Positions 1-6,942 of a DNA stretch of 13,436 nucleotides are shown piece after piece; the stretch's first letter is position 1; each line of letters opens with the position of its first letter. The stretch comes from Candidatus Poribacteria bacterium. Its GTDB lineage: Bacteria > Poribacteria > DTPJ01. The translations under genes and the position numbers were made by a program. A model generated the notes under the pieces. The model was given only the letters and a program-made list of their open reading frames with translations. It was not told the DNA's origin and made no database searches. The DNA lies in the NCBI GenBank assembly GCA_011334435.1, contig DTPJ01000067.1, positions 1 to 13,436 of the forward strand, in the 5' to 3' direction.

Positions 1-306
1 AGCGATAGGCTTCTCGCATAAAACGCCCTTTACACCTGCATTACAGGCGTCTATTGTGATATTAGCGTGTGATCCGTGCCAAGTGCAAACGCTTACAATA
101 TCGGGCTTTTCTTTTTCAAGCATGACCCTATGATCAGTATAACGTGAGCTTTGGGGTATATTAAATTCATCGCCGAATTTAGCGATCGCTTCTTCCCTAA
201 TGTCCGAACAGCATACAACTTCAGTGTCTTTGTCTTGCTGATAAGCTTGAGCATGAACACGTGCTATTCCTCCGCACCCTATGATCCCAACTTTATAATT
301 AGCCAT
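1..306 (-). CDS. Gfo/Idh/MocA-family NAD(P)-dependent oxidoreductase, N-terminal part (runs off window)
   Basis: The reverse complement from the ATG at 306 reads 102 uninterrupted codons to the window edge. The protein starts MANYKVGIIGCGGIARVHA, a Rossmann fold with the dinucleotide motif GxGGIA at residues 10-15. It ends with the family's Glu-Lys-Pro motif (CEKPIA, residues 97-102); the Lys of EKP normally contacts cofactor and substrate. A perfect AGGAGG (312-317) lies 5 bp before the start, which fixes it. Such cytosolic enzymes oxidise or reduce sugars, inositols or related polyols; the substrate-binding C-terminal domain is outside the window, so specificity cannot be said. It lies downstream of the LamG gene on the same strand with a 61-bp gap and no visible terminator, so co-transcription is possible. 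Family assignment is firm; function beyond that is open. Confidence 0.93.
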   Translation of the reverse strand, partial: MANYKVGIIGCGGIARVHAQAYQQDKDTEVVCCSDIREEAIAKFGDEFNIPQSSRYTDHRVMLEKEKPDIVSVCTWHGSHANITIDACNAGVKGVLCEKPIA

Positions 307-367
307 GATAGCCTCCTAAAATTATAGGACAAAACAGACATTTGCCCTTACAAGATGACGCTAATTC

Positions 368-1144
368 TTAATTTCTCTTTATTTTTGATTTAATGTCTCC
401 CCACGTAACTGCCATCTTAGCATCAGGTTCAACTGCCAGTTTGAATTGCTCCATTGTCCCCTTAACCTGAGCTTCTGATAAGGCATGGTTATAGATTTGA
501 ATTTCATCAAGGACACCGACCAGTTGACGACCACAGCAGTCATTGGCGAATTTCAATGGGGCGTCCTTAGTTGTGTTCATTTTGCCGTTCTGTTTAAGGC
601 TTCCAGAGAGTTTACCGTCTATATAAACTCTTATCTCTGATCCATCATAAGTCCCTGCTAAATGATGCCATTCGCCAAAATTCACGGTATCTGCTGATTT
701 TGCCATAGGCCATTGAGCGCCGAAACTCACATAAAAACGGACTTCATATTTCTTTGCATCTACTTTTGTAGGATGAAAGACAAATGACCCAGTCGGAAGA
801 TCATGTCCTTTGCCAGGGATACCTATGTGATCGTTTGGCAGATTTTCAATATTTGCCCAAAGCGAAATGGTAATTTTATCGCCGAAGTCATATTCGGGAC
901 GATCAGGGATTTCCAAGCTGTTTCCGACATTGAACCGCAGTCCTTTTCCGTATTTTCCAGTATCCAGTTTACAGCCTTTAATTATACCATCATATCCTTT
1001 TCCAGAGCTATCTTTTGCTACATCCTCCTTAGCCTGTTCAAAATTCCAAAATCCGACAAGCTCAGCAAAAGAATTATAAGAGCTAACAAAAATAAAGCCC
1101 ATTGAGAAAACAAATGATAAAATAATTAGAGAAATTGACCTCAT
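368..1144 (-). CDS. secreted LamG (concanavalin A-like) domain protein
   Basis: A 258-residue protein. Residues 1-27 form a signal peptide: basic MRS, a long hydrophobic core, and a likely cut after SFA (27), so it is exported. Residues about 28-224 are a LamG/laminin-G-3 beta-sandwich: GFWNFE near the start, DGIIKG at 52-57, the family's WHHLAGTYDG at 159-168, VYIDGKL at 173-179 and LDEIQIYNHALS at 212-223. These domains usually bind carbohydrate or protein ligands; no catalytic domain is attached. A 35-residue tail follows, containing LAVEPDAKMAVTWGDIK and a basic end. Vicinal cysteines (C203-C204) plus C58 could form a disulfide. AAGGAG at 1154-1159 sits 9 bp before the ATG. The gene has its own promoter (1236-1264). 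The ligand is unknown. Confidence 0.88.
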   Translation of the reverse strand: MRSISLIILSFVFSMGFIFVSSYNSFAELVGFWNFEQAKEDVAKDSSGKGYDGIIKGCKLDTGKYGKGLRFNVGNSLEIPDRPEYDFGDKITISLWANIENLPNDHIGIPGKGHDLPTGSFVFHPTKVDAKKYEVRFYVSFGAQWPMAKSADTVNFGEWHHLAGTYDGSEIRVYIDGKLSGSLKQNGKMNTTKDAPLKFANDCCGRQLVGVLDEIQIYNHALSEAQVKGTMEQFKLAVEPDAKMAVTWGDIKSKIKRN

Positions 1145-1189
1145 TTTTACGTTCTCCTTTGTAATACCTTTTAGAAAAACTCAATAATG

Positions 1190-1198
1190 ACCTCCTTT
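1190..1198 (-). promoter_or_regulatory. second, perfect Shine-Dalgarno in the LamG leader
   Basis: On the minus strand this reads AAGGAGGTC, a near-complete complement of the 16S rRNA 3' end. It lies about 45 nt upstream of the LamG ATG, which already has its own AAGGAG at 1154-1159. Six bases after the GGAGG is a TTG that opens a 30-odd-codon frame overlapping the LamG start in another frame. Whether a leader peptide is made is not known; the site may also be an evolutionary leftover. Confidence 0.3.
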
Positions 1199-1235
1199 TC
1201 TGACGCATAATAATAAAAAAATGTCCAACAACAAT

Positions 1236-1264
1236 ATTATATCATTACATTGTTACTGGATCAA
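1236..1264 (-). promoter_or_regulatory. sigma-70-type promoter of the LamG gene
   Basis: Reading the minus strand: -35 TTGATC (1264-1259), a 17-bp spacer, and -10 TATAAT (1241-1236). TG sits one base before the -10 (TGATATAAT), which makes it an extended -10. Transcription would start near 1229, leaving a leader of about 85 nt before the LamG ATG at 1144. The spacing and perfect -10 make this one of the best promoters in the window, though the region is AT-rich. Confidence 0.65.
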
Positions 1265-1283
1265 ATATAGACTACAAAAAACA

Positions 1284-1296
1284 AATCGTTACGATT
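1284..1296. promoter_or_regulatory. 13-bp perfect dyad AATCGTTACGATT (operator or weak terminator stem)
   Basis: The sequence AATCGTTACGATT is a perfect inverted repeat (6-bp arms, one central base). It lies 22 bp past the stop of the flavoprotein gene and about 20 bp upstream of the LamG -35. On the minus strand it is followed by TGTTTTTTG. It could thus be a weak intrinsic terminator (5-bp stem, TAA loop, U-rich tail) or a binding site for a regulator of the LamG promoter. The stem has only two G-C pairs, so termination would be inefficient. Confidence 0.35.
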
Positions 1297-1317
1297 AATA
1301 ATTCTGATCATTCAGTT

Positions 1318-3420
1318 TTACCTTGGTTCAATAGGTATCATCGTAATAGCTTCATTAGGACATATCTCAACACAAAGACCGCAACCATCGCAGTTATTCT
1401 CGTTGATATAATATCTTTCACCGATAAGATCAACACCTGAGTATATGCAGACCTTATAACATCTATCACATCCGACACCACAACCACAGGCAAGACATCT
1501 CTTGGCTTCACGGATAGCGTCTTCCTCAGAAAGCGTTTGTTCAACACCATCAATTTTAGTTATGTTAACTCTTGGCGATTCTGGTTCTTCTATTGTTCTG
1601 ACAAGCACTGATCTTTTATTTACTGGAATTAGATCAGGCATAGTTTCAAAAGGCAAATTTTTCAGATAACGATCTATACATAAGGCACTTTTTTTGCCGT
1701 CAGCAACCGCATTTATAATTGTCCGATTTGACTTATGAGTTGCATCACCTGCGGAAAAAACGCCATCAATACTTGTCAAAAAAGATTTTTCATCAACTGC
1801 TATTGTCCCCTGTTCGGTCATTTTTAGACCGTCTAACTCAAAATTCCTCCCAAGACAAAGCAAGACCGCATTAAATCCAGACTTTTTCAGATCATCTAAA
1901 CTGAAATCCTTGCCCAACGCTGAACCAAATTCAATTTTCACTCCGATACTCTGAATATAAGCGATCTCACGATCAAGCATGGAAATAGGGAACTTAACAT
2001 CAGATATAGAGCGTATCGCACCACCAGCAAATTTAGAAGCCTCAAAAACGGTTACTGAATGCCCTAATTTTGCAAGATCATGACCTGCGGTAAGACCAGC
2101 AGGACCCGATCCGATGATCGCTACTTTATACTCAGTAGTATTAGCTATTGGAGCATCGTTTCCTATTATCTCAATATTATTTTTATCTGCCCACTCTAAA
2201 ACAAACCGTTTCAATGCCCTTATAGCGATAGGCTGATCTATCAACTTTCTTGTGCATTCCGCTTCGCATCTATGATGACACACATACCCACAGATTGATT
2301 GAAATGGATTTTTTGAGCGAATAGCCGATAACGCATCAGTGAACTTGCCCTGTGCGATAAGCCGAACATAAGCCTCTGCTGGGACATTAGCAGGACATGC
2401 GGAGACGCAAGGTGCGACATGATTTTCATAGTCTATGTGAGCGATAGCTTTCTTTCGCCTGTCTATTTCATGAGTGCCGAGAACCTTTACTGCAACTTTG
2501 CCCCTGAAATCATCAACAGTTTTATAACCCTTACGATCCATATACTCAGAAAGACCTTTATGCAAGTCTGCGATGATCTCATATCCATTGATTATAACAG
2601 CGGTGCAAACTTGGACAGTGTTAGCACCTGCAAGAATATATTTGACAACATCTCGCCAATCACAAACCCCACCTGAACCAGAGATGTCAACGTTTGACTT
2701 TGGACGTATTTCGCTTATCCATCTTAACGGATATTGTATTGCCCAAGGACCACCATGTCCCGCATATCCGCCGTGCATAATAGGTTTTTCTTCCTCAATA
2801 TCAATTTCAAGTGCTGTCATTCGGTTGAATATCGTCACCGCATCAACGCCAATATTTTCAAGCTCTTTGACTACGCCGATAGGAGAGGTCAGCATAGGAC
2901 TGATCTTTGCTATTATTGGAATTGAAACCGCTTCACGGACAAGCTGAACTGAGTTGAATATTGTCTCCTCAACTGCTTTTCCTCTAAAAGTTATTGAACC
3001 ATGCGGACAGGAAGTGTTAAGCTCTATCGCATCTGCCCCTGCGGATTCCAATATCTTTGCACTTTCTACCCAACCTTGATCTGTTGTGCAGTTTATACTT
3101 GGTATTATCTTTATGTCCAGTTTTGACTTGGCTTTGGTCACCTCTTGGGCATAGCGATAAATGTCCCATTCACTCGCTTGTTCATAGGAAAAAAGCGTCC
3201 AAGTCTTATTTTTTCCAAGATCATGTTTTATGATCTTAAATCTTGGCGTTGGCGATCTCCTTGATATTACCTCTTCAAAATACGATTTCATCACAACCGC
3301 ACTAGCGCCATACTGTTGACATTTTTCCATTCTCTCAACAGTTTCTGTTATCCCAGCAGAGGCGATAATAATTGGCGATTTTAATATCATTCCAGCAAAT
3401 TTTGTCGTTAAGTCTGCCAC
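1318..3420 (-). CDS. DHOD/DPD-like iron-sulfur flavoprotein fusion lacking the NAD(P)H domain
   Basis: A 700-residue cytosolic redox enzyme. Residues 1 to about 315 are a TIM-barrel of the dihydroorotate/dihydropyrimidine dehydrogenase type. ELNTSCPHG carries the putative catalytic Cys138, and IFNRMTALEID is more like the uncharacterised DHOD-like branch than DPD. Residues about 330-410 form a GltD/PreT-like Fe-S helical domain (C338, C342, C377, C381, C385, C389). FAD-binding IIGSGPAGL is near 435-443 and SAGDAT at 556-561. The C-terminus has a Cys-rich stretch (C642-C658) and a classic CxxCxxCxxxCP 4Fe-4S motif (C677-C687). Between AVLLCLGR and TEQGTIAVD the roughly 150-residue NAD(P)H Rossmann domain of this family is absent. 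The longest frame starts at a TTG at 3441. I chose the GTG at 3420 because AAGGAGA (3427-3433) lies 6 bp before it and would be inside the longer protein. The substrate is unknown; two DPD pyrimidine-contact positions look changed. Confidence 0.85.
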   Translation of the reverse strand: MADLTTKFAGMILKSPIIIASAGITETVERMEKCQQYGASAVVMKSYFEEVISRRSPTPRFKIIKHDLGKNKTWTLFSYEQASEWDIYRYAQEVTKAKSKLDIKIIPSINCTTDQGWVESAKILESAGADAIELNTSCPHGSITFRGKAVEETIFNSVQLVREAVSIPIIAKISPMLTSPIGVVKELENIGVDAVTIFNRMTALEIDIEEEKPIMHGGYAGHGGPWAIQYPLRWISEIRPKSNVDISGSGGVCDWRDVVKYILAGANTVQVCTAVIINGYEIIADLHKGLSEYMDRKGYKTVDDFRGKVAVKVLGTHEIDRRKKAIAHIDYENHVAPCVSACPANVPAEAYVRLIAQGKFTDALSAIRSKNPFQSICGYVCHHRCEAECTRKLIDQPIAIRALKRFVLEWADKNNIEIIGNDAPIANTTEYKVAIIGSGPAGLTAGHDLAKLGHSVTVFEASKFAGGAIRSISDVKFPISMLDREIAYIQSIGVKIEFGSALGKDFSLDDLKKSGFNAVLLCLGRNFELDGLKMTEQGTIAVDEKSFLTSIDGVFSAGDATHKSNRTIINAVADGKKSALCIDRYLKNLPFETMPDLIPVNKRSVLVRTIEEPESPRVNITKIDGVEQTLSEEDAIREAKRCLACGCGVGCDRCYKVCIYSGVDLIGERYYINENNCDGCGLCVEICPNEAITMIPIEPR

Positions 3421-3426
3421 AAAATT

Positions 3427-3433
3427 TCTCCTT
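3427..3433 (-). promoter_or_regulatory. Shine-Dalgarno that sets the GTG start of the flavoprotein
   Basis: On the minus strand this is AAGGAGA, followed by 6 bases and GTG (3420-3418). It falls inside the longest open frame, which begins at a TTG at 3441, so it argues for the shorter 700-residue product starting VADLTTKFAGM. Confidence 0.7.
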
Positions 3434-3491
3434 ATAATCAATCTAGCTTTCTCATAAATTAGAAAACATAAAAAAACGATAAATAAAAAGA

Positions 3492-3520
3492 TTGAAAAAT
3501 TACATCCCCCCTCATATTAT
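3492..3520 (+). promoter_or_regulatory. sigma-70-type promoter ahead of the transposase remnant
   Basis: TTGAAA (3492-3497), a 17-bp spacer, then TATTAT (3515-3520). Transcription would begin near 3527, 25 bp before the ribosome binding site of the short gene at 3567. The spacing is ideal, but AT-rich DNA gives such matches by chance. Confidence 0.4.
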
Positions 3521-3566
3521 TATTTATTCCATTATTTATATCATACGATACAAAGGAGAGATGCAA

Positions 3567-3779
3567 ATGTTACCTAATCTTCGTTCACATAAGGGATATA
3601 TTGAGTTCGTTCAAAAAAACCTTATGGATAAGAGTATTTCTAAAGCTCATGAAAATGTCTTTGATAAACTCAAACTGATTGACCTCACTCCTATTAGATT
3701 GATTACCTTGAATCTATACTCACCAAAATCCGGTAGACCTGCATTTGCTCACGAAGACATTACATATATATCGCTATAA
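3567..3779 (+). pseudogene. N-terminal remnant of a transposase (about 70 codons)
   Basis: The ATG at 3567 has AAAGGAG at 3552-3558, 8 bp upstream, so I prefer it to earlier in-frame starts. The 70-residue product begins MLPNLRSHKGYIEFVQKNL and ends at SPKSGRPAFAHEDITYISL. The 'NLYSPKSGRPAFxHED' stretch resembles the conserved N-terminus of DDE transposases, in which a '(L)YSP..GRPA.D...(L)RSLL' region precedes the catalytic core. Here the frame stops just after that point, and no other frame continues the family pattern. None of the DDE catalytic core is present, so the product cannot transpose. It sits in a gene-poor gap between two minus-strand transcription units, and small repeats follow it directly. 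The family call is from memory of the motif and is not certain; it could be a genuine small protein of unknown role. Confidence 0.5.
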
Positions 3780-3801
3780 CTCTCTGTGGTGTCATTTAAG
3801 C

Positions 3802-3847
3802 ACTGAATAATCAATGAACTGAATAATCAGTGATCAGTAACTAACAA
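3802..3847. repeat. short tandem AT-rich repeats (ACTGAATAATCA unit)
   Basis: ACTGAATAATCA occurs at 3802-3813 and again at 3818-3829, a 16-bp period, then runs into CAGTGATCAGTAACTAAC. The tract ends at the stop codon of the first ArsA-like gene. A related string (AATCAATGATCAG, TTCAGTAATGAG) is found at the other end of the four-gene operon, at 7976-8002. It looks like the dispersed 'TGATTACTGATCA' type of simple repeat; no protein is coded here. Confidence 0.55.
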
Positions 3848-4816
3848 TTAGTATTTAGTATTATTAAATAATACAGAAGCTAATCTATCTAACTTCTCAA
3901 CACCTCTAATGTCCGACTCAAAAAGTGGTATAACGCCTCTAATTGTTCCTTTGAATGATTCTTCTATCTCCTTCATATACTCTTGTTGCATAGCGATACG
4001 GTTATTAATAAACTCAATATCCTTTTGACCTTCTGATTTTTGTATTACACCATTGACAATCACACCGCCAACGGGAATGCCAAATTCTATGAACCACATA
4101 CGAAATCGCTTGATAACGGCGATAGGCAATGCTTCTGGCAATGTGACGAAGAAAAAAGCACATTTTTCTGCATCAGTCAAAAGTTTCCTTGCGTTTTCCA
4201 TTCGTTCCCTGAAAGATAAAAGATAATCCATAAGAGGGTCTTTCTCCTTCTTTTTGCTATAAGAAAGCAATTCCCTCAATGAACTGGCTTCTTCCCTACT
4301 TTTGAGCATCTTATTGACCCATAGAGAATATACCTTTGACATTCCTAAAAGCCTTCTTGCATTTGCAGTTGGTGCAGTATCAAAGACATACATGTCATAT
4401 TCGTCTTGGAACATGAGATCGATCATATTTTCAAACATCGCTGACTCCTCAAATGCAGGATTCATAGTGGCTGACTCAACAAAATCATCGGCTTTCGTTG
4501 GAATATCAGCGAATTTCAGAAACCAGTTGATCTTCTCTCGGATCTCGTTTTTTGATCTTTCTATTGTCTGTGCAGTGTCAATCTCATAAGCCAATAGATT
4601 TTCAACACCTTTGACAGATGTCGGCTTTCCATAGACATTTTGATCAAGAAGCGAGGAAAGGCTATGGACAGGGTTAGTGCTTGTCAACAAGGTTCTTTTG
4701 CCCTGTTTTGCATACCATAAGGCAGTAGCCCCAGCCATGACAGTTTTACCAACTCCGCCTTTGCCTCCAAAAAAAACATATTTTAAGTTCGGATGTTCTG
4801 ATGTAAAAGTTTTCAT
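3848..4816 (-). CDS. ArsA/Get3-family ATPase, switch I Asp replaced by Asn
   Basis: A 322-residue soluble P-loop ATPase of the SIMIBI class. The deviant Walker A GGKGGVGKT is at 17-25, with the signature lysine K19. Switch I is STNPVHSLS (46-54), where the family has STDPAHxLS; the catalytic Asp is Asn48. Switch II DTAPTANARRLL (146-157) keeps the Asp. A family-like MNPAFEES follows near 119. The charged helical stretch about 170-215 is where Get3 binds its clients. Only one cysteine is present, so the arsenite-binding Cys set of ArsA and the CxxC zinc site of Get3 are missing. No arsenic genes are nearby. ATG at 4816 is preceded by AAAGGTG. It lies 91 bp after its paralogue, the last gene of a GT9 operon. 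By inference it is the partner subunit of the neighbouring ATPase; the cargo is unknown. Confidence 0.85.
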   Translation of the reverse strand: MKTFTSEHPNLKYVFFGGKGGVGKTVMAGATALWYAKQGKRTLLTSTNPVHSLSSLLDQNVYGKPTSVKGVENLLAYEIDTAQTIERSKNEIREKINWFLKFADIPTKADDFVESATMNPAFEESAMFENMIDLMFQDEYDMYVFDTAPTANARRLLGMSKVYSLWVNKMLKSREEASSLRELLSYSKKKEKDPLMDYLLSFRERMENARKLLTDAEKCAFFFVTLPEALPIAVIKRFRMWFIEFGIPVGGVIVNGVIQKSEGQKDIEFINNRIAMQQEYMKEIEESFKGTIRGVIPLFESDIRGVEKLDRLASVLFNNTKY

Positions 4817-4907
4817 ATTTCACCTTTTGCTTATATATCTTTTAATTCAATGCCTTCACTTAATAATGCTTTTCTTATTCAAAAATTCAAAGTTTATTTG
4901 ATACTTT

Positions 4908-5897
4908 TCAACCGCTAAACATCGCATCAGCCATGCGTTTGATCATCGGAAGACCTGTTATGTCACGTTCAAACTCTGGCACCCATGCAAGCACCTCTGA
5001 ACCGAATTTTTCTTTTATCTGCTGGATTTGATCCTTTTGCATATTCACTCTATTTCGCAAAAATTCAGGAATGTCTTGATTTTCAAGCTCTTGTGGCAAA
5101 ACCCTATTTACCACATATCCAGATAAAGGCACTTGAAACTTTGCGAATAGCTCACTTGCCTTTTCAGTGTCCAAAATCGCCATCTTTTCTGGTATGAGGA
5201 CAAAGAAAAAAGCTGTTTTTTTCTTATCAGTTAATATTCCTGATGAAGTTTGAATCCTATGCCTTATGTATTGTAACTCTTTCAGAATAAGGTCTTCCTC
5301 GCTTTCCTCTTTTTTACGCATAACCGCTGCTGCTTGATCGTATTGTTTCATCTCCTCACGGAGTTTTGTCACCTTATCTATCCATGCGTCGTATATGCTT
5401 GCCATACTGAGATAATATAAGGCATGTCCTAATGGGACGAGATCGTATATATAATAATCATAATCGCCCTTCACTACTATATCAACAACAGCATCAAATA
5501 TTGCACTTTCTTCCATTGCTGGTTCTGCTGCTGCCGCTTGGATATAATCTTCAATTTCGTCTGGGACTTTCTCTAACCCATACATATCAAGAATCTTTTG
5601 CTTTATCTCTTCTTGATAATCTTTGATACGTTTATCTGCGTCTATCTCTTGTGCATAAAGATTTGGCATGATCTCTACTGCACCTTTGCCGAAAATGTCC
5701 CTTTGGAATATATCTGACAGAGAAGCCTGCGGGTCTACTGAAAAAACAAGGACTTTATGCCCCTGTTGTGCTAAATAATAAGCTGTTGCTGCGGAGAAAG
5801 TAGTTTTTCCAAGTCCACCTTTTCCACCGAACATTATATAACGTCTATCAGGATATTGAGTAAAAATCTTTGCTAATGAAATTTTGACCACCTCCAA
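4908..5897 (-). CDS. ArsA/Get3-family ATPase, switch II degenerate (paralogue of the next gene)
   Basis: Up to 329 residues. Walker A GGKGGLGKTT is at 24-33 and switch I SVDPQASLSD (53-62) keeps the catalytic Asp55. Switch II reads DLVPLGHALYYL (152-163) instead of DTAPTGHxLRxL. It shares with the gene downstream the motif P-x-x-EESA-[IM]-F (AEPAMEESAIF), the FFFV-x-x-PE strand and the whole layout, so the two are paralogues. It contains no cysteine, ruling out ArsA-type metalloid binding. No signal or membrane segment. Start: the frame opens with a TTG at 5897, but the strong GGAGGTGG lies just inside it. Aligning with the paralogue, a product beginning at codon 6 (ATT at 5882, giving SLAKIFTQYP) would have perfect 8-bp spacing. 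I list the longer form because ATT starts are rare. The upstream glycosyltransferase stops 1 bp before the TTG, so translation is probably coupled. Confidence 0.85.
   Translation of the reverse strand: MEVVKISLAKIFTQYPDRRYIMFGGKGGLGKTTFSAATAYYLAQQGHKVLVFSVDPQASLSDIFQRDIFGKGAVEIMPNLYAQEIDADKRIKDYQEEIKQKILDMYGLEKVPDEIEDYIQAAAAEPAMEESAIFDAVVDIVVKGDYDYYIYDLVPLGHALYYLSMASIYDAWIDKVTKLREEMKQYDQAAAVMRKKEESEEDLILKELQYIRHRIQTSSGILTDKKKTAFFFVLIPEKMAILDTEKASELFAKFQVPLSGYVVNRVLPQELENQDIPEFLRNRVNMQKDQIQQIKEKFGSEVLAWVPEFERDITGLPMIKRMADAMFSG
5889..5895 (-). promoter_or_regulatory. Shine-Dalgarno inside the annotated ATPase start
   Basis: The minus strand reads GGAGGTG here, overlapping the TTG/GTG candidate starts at 5897 and 5891. 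The nearest plausible initiation codon with normal spacing is ATT at 5882-5880, 8 bp after GGAGG. This site therefore questions the annotated start of the second ArsA-like gene. Confidence 0.5.
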
Positions 5898-5898
5898 A

Positions 5899-6924
5899 TC
5901 AATTGGTAAAGATCATAGGACGTATAGATTCCATAACATCATTGACATAAATTGCCTCCATACAAACGGAATTTTTATATTTACATTCTCGTTTATAACA
6001 AGGAGAACATTTTATATCCTTTTTCACTATAACATGACCATATCCGTAGGGTCTATGGCGAACAGGGTCAGTAGGTCCAAATAATGCAACTGTCCGAGTC
6101 CCAAGTCCTGCTGATATATGCATCGGTCCGCTATCGCAAGTTACGTAAATATCACATCGTTTTATTATTGCCCCTAATTGCCATAGGGTTGTCTTGCCTA
6201 TAAGATTAATTATATATTCTGATGAGCCTGATAAAAACTCCGTTATCTTTTCGCCAAGTTGAATATCAGATTTGCTTCCAGTAAGTATGATAGTTGCACC
6301 ATATTGATTATTAAGCATTTCAGCTAACTTGGCAAATCTGTCAATCCGCCACATTTTCGTCTGCCAAGTTGTGGATACATTCAACCCTATTATCAAATCA
6401 CTTTCTTCTTTATCTTTCAATACCTCATCTGCGAAATTTTCATCTGTTTGTTCAATGCCCCAAAATTCCAACTTATCATCAAGTCCTGTGCCTACAATAG
6501 GTGAAATTATATCAAGGTATCTCTCTATTTCGTGGATGTTTCGGCGTCTTTTGATCTTTGTTGTCAAAAAGAATTGATTTCCTATGAGTTTTGTTCCGAT
6601 GCGATTTGGTATTCCTGACATATAAGCTAAAATTGCACTTTTAACGGAGTTTGGATGAAGTATAATTGCGGTGTCAAAATGCCTTGATTTAAGCTCATTA
6701 GCCATTTTACGCATCTCTTGAAAGCCCTTTTGTGTCTTGTTTTTGTCATAAGTTATGATCTCGTCAAGGTATGGATTTCTTGACATCAATTCGCTGACAA
6801 GTGGCAATACAAGCATTGTCATCTTGCAATTCGGAAATTTGTTTTTAAGACTACGCAACGCAGGAGTTAATAAGACCATGTCGCCGATCCAGCCACCTGT
6901 GTGCATGATCAAAATATTTTCCAT
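5899..6924 (-). CDS. glycosyltransferase family 9 (ADP-heptose:LPS heptosyltransferase-like), second copy
   Basis: About 341 residues of GT9 type, cytosolic or peripheral at the inner membrane. It begins MENILIMHTGGWIGDMVLLTP, where the Gly-Asp of IGD matches the N-terminal acceptor/catalytic loop of heptosyltransferases. The C-terminal nucleotide-sugar domain has TGSKSD, the hallmark CDSGPMHISAGLGT and ALFGPTDP. The end carries the Cys set KCSPCYKREC...SVCMEAI found in many GT9 enzymes. By family it adds a heptose-like sugar from an ADP-sugar to lipopolysaccharide core or another envelope glycan; the actual sugar is not known. Starts at GTG 6936, ATG 6933 and ATG 6924 are possible, none with a good Shine-Dalgarno. 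I chose 6924 because the paralogue upstream begins with the same MEKIL. It starts 18 bp after the upstream stop and ends 1 bp before the ATPase frame, so it is in the middle of the operon. Confidence 0.86.
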   Translation of the reverse strand: MENILIMHTGGWIGDMVLLTPALRSLKNKFPNCKMTMLVLPLVSELMSRNPYLDEIITYDKNKTQKGFQEMRKMANELKSRHFDTAIILHPNSVKSAILAYMSGIPNRIGTKLIGNQFFLTTKIKRRRNIHEIERYLDIISPIVGTGLDDKLEFWGIEQTDENFADEVLKDKEESDLIIGLNVSTTWQTKMWRIDRFAKLAEMLNNQYGATIILTGSKSDIQLGEKITEFLSGSSEYIINLIGKTTLWQLGAIIKRCDIYVTCDSGPMHISAGLGTRTVALFGPTDPVRHRPYGYGHVIVKKDIKCSPCYKRECKYKNSVCMEAIYVNDVMESIRPMIFTN

Positions 6925-6942
6925 AGTTATCATCACAGAATA

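Noticed and set aside
803..1105. 100-residue plus-strand open frame
   Set aside because: It is antisense to the LamG gene, with no start signals.
2573..2947. 124-residue plus-strand open frame
   Set aside because: It is antisense to the well-supported flavoprotein gene and has no recognisable domain or ribosome site.
3421..3441. TTG start at 3441 for the iron-sulfur flavoprotein
   Set aside because: The only good Shine-Dalgarno (3427-3433) would then be coding; it points to GTG at 3420.
3848..5897. Arsenite efflux function for the two ArsA-like genes
   Set aside because: No metal-binding cysteines, no arsR, arsB or arsC nearby, and each protein is a single ATPase unit with altered switch motifs.
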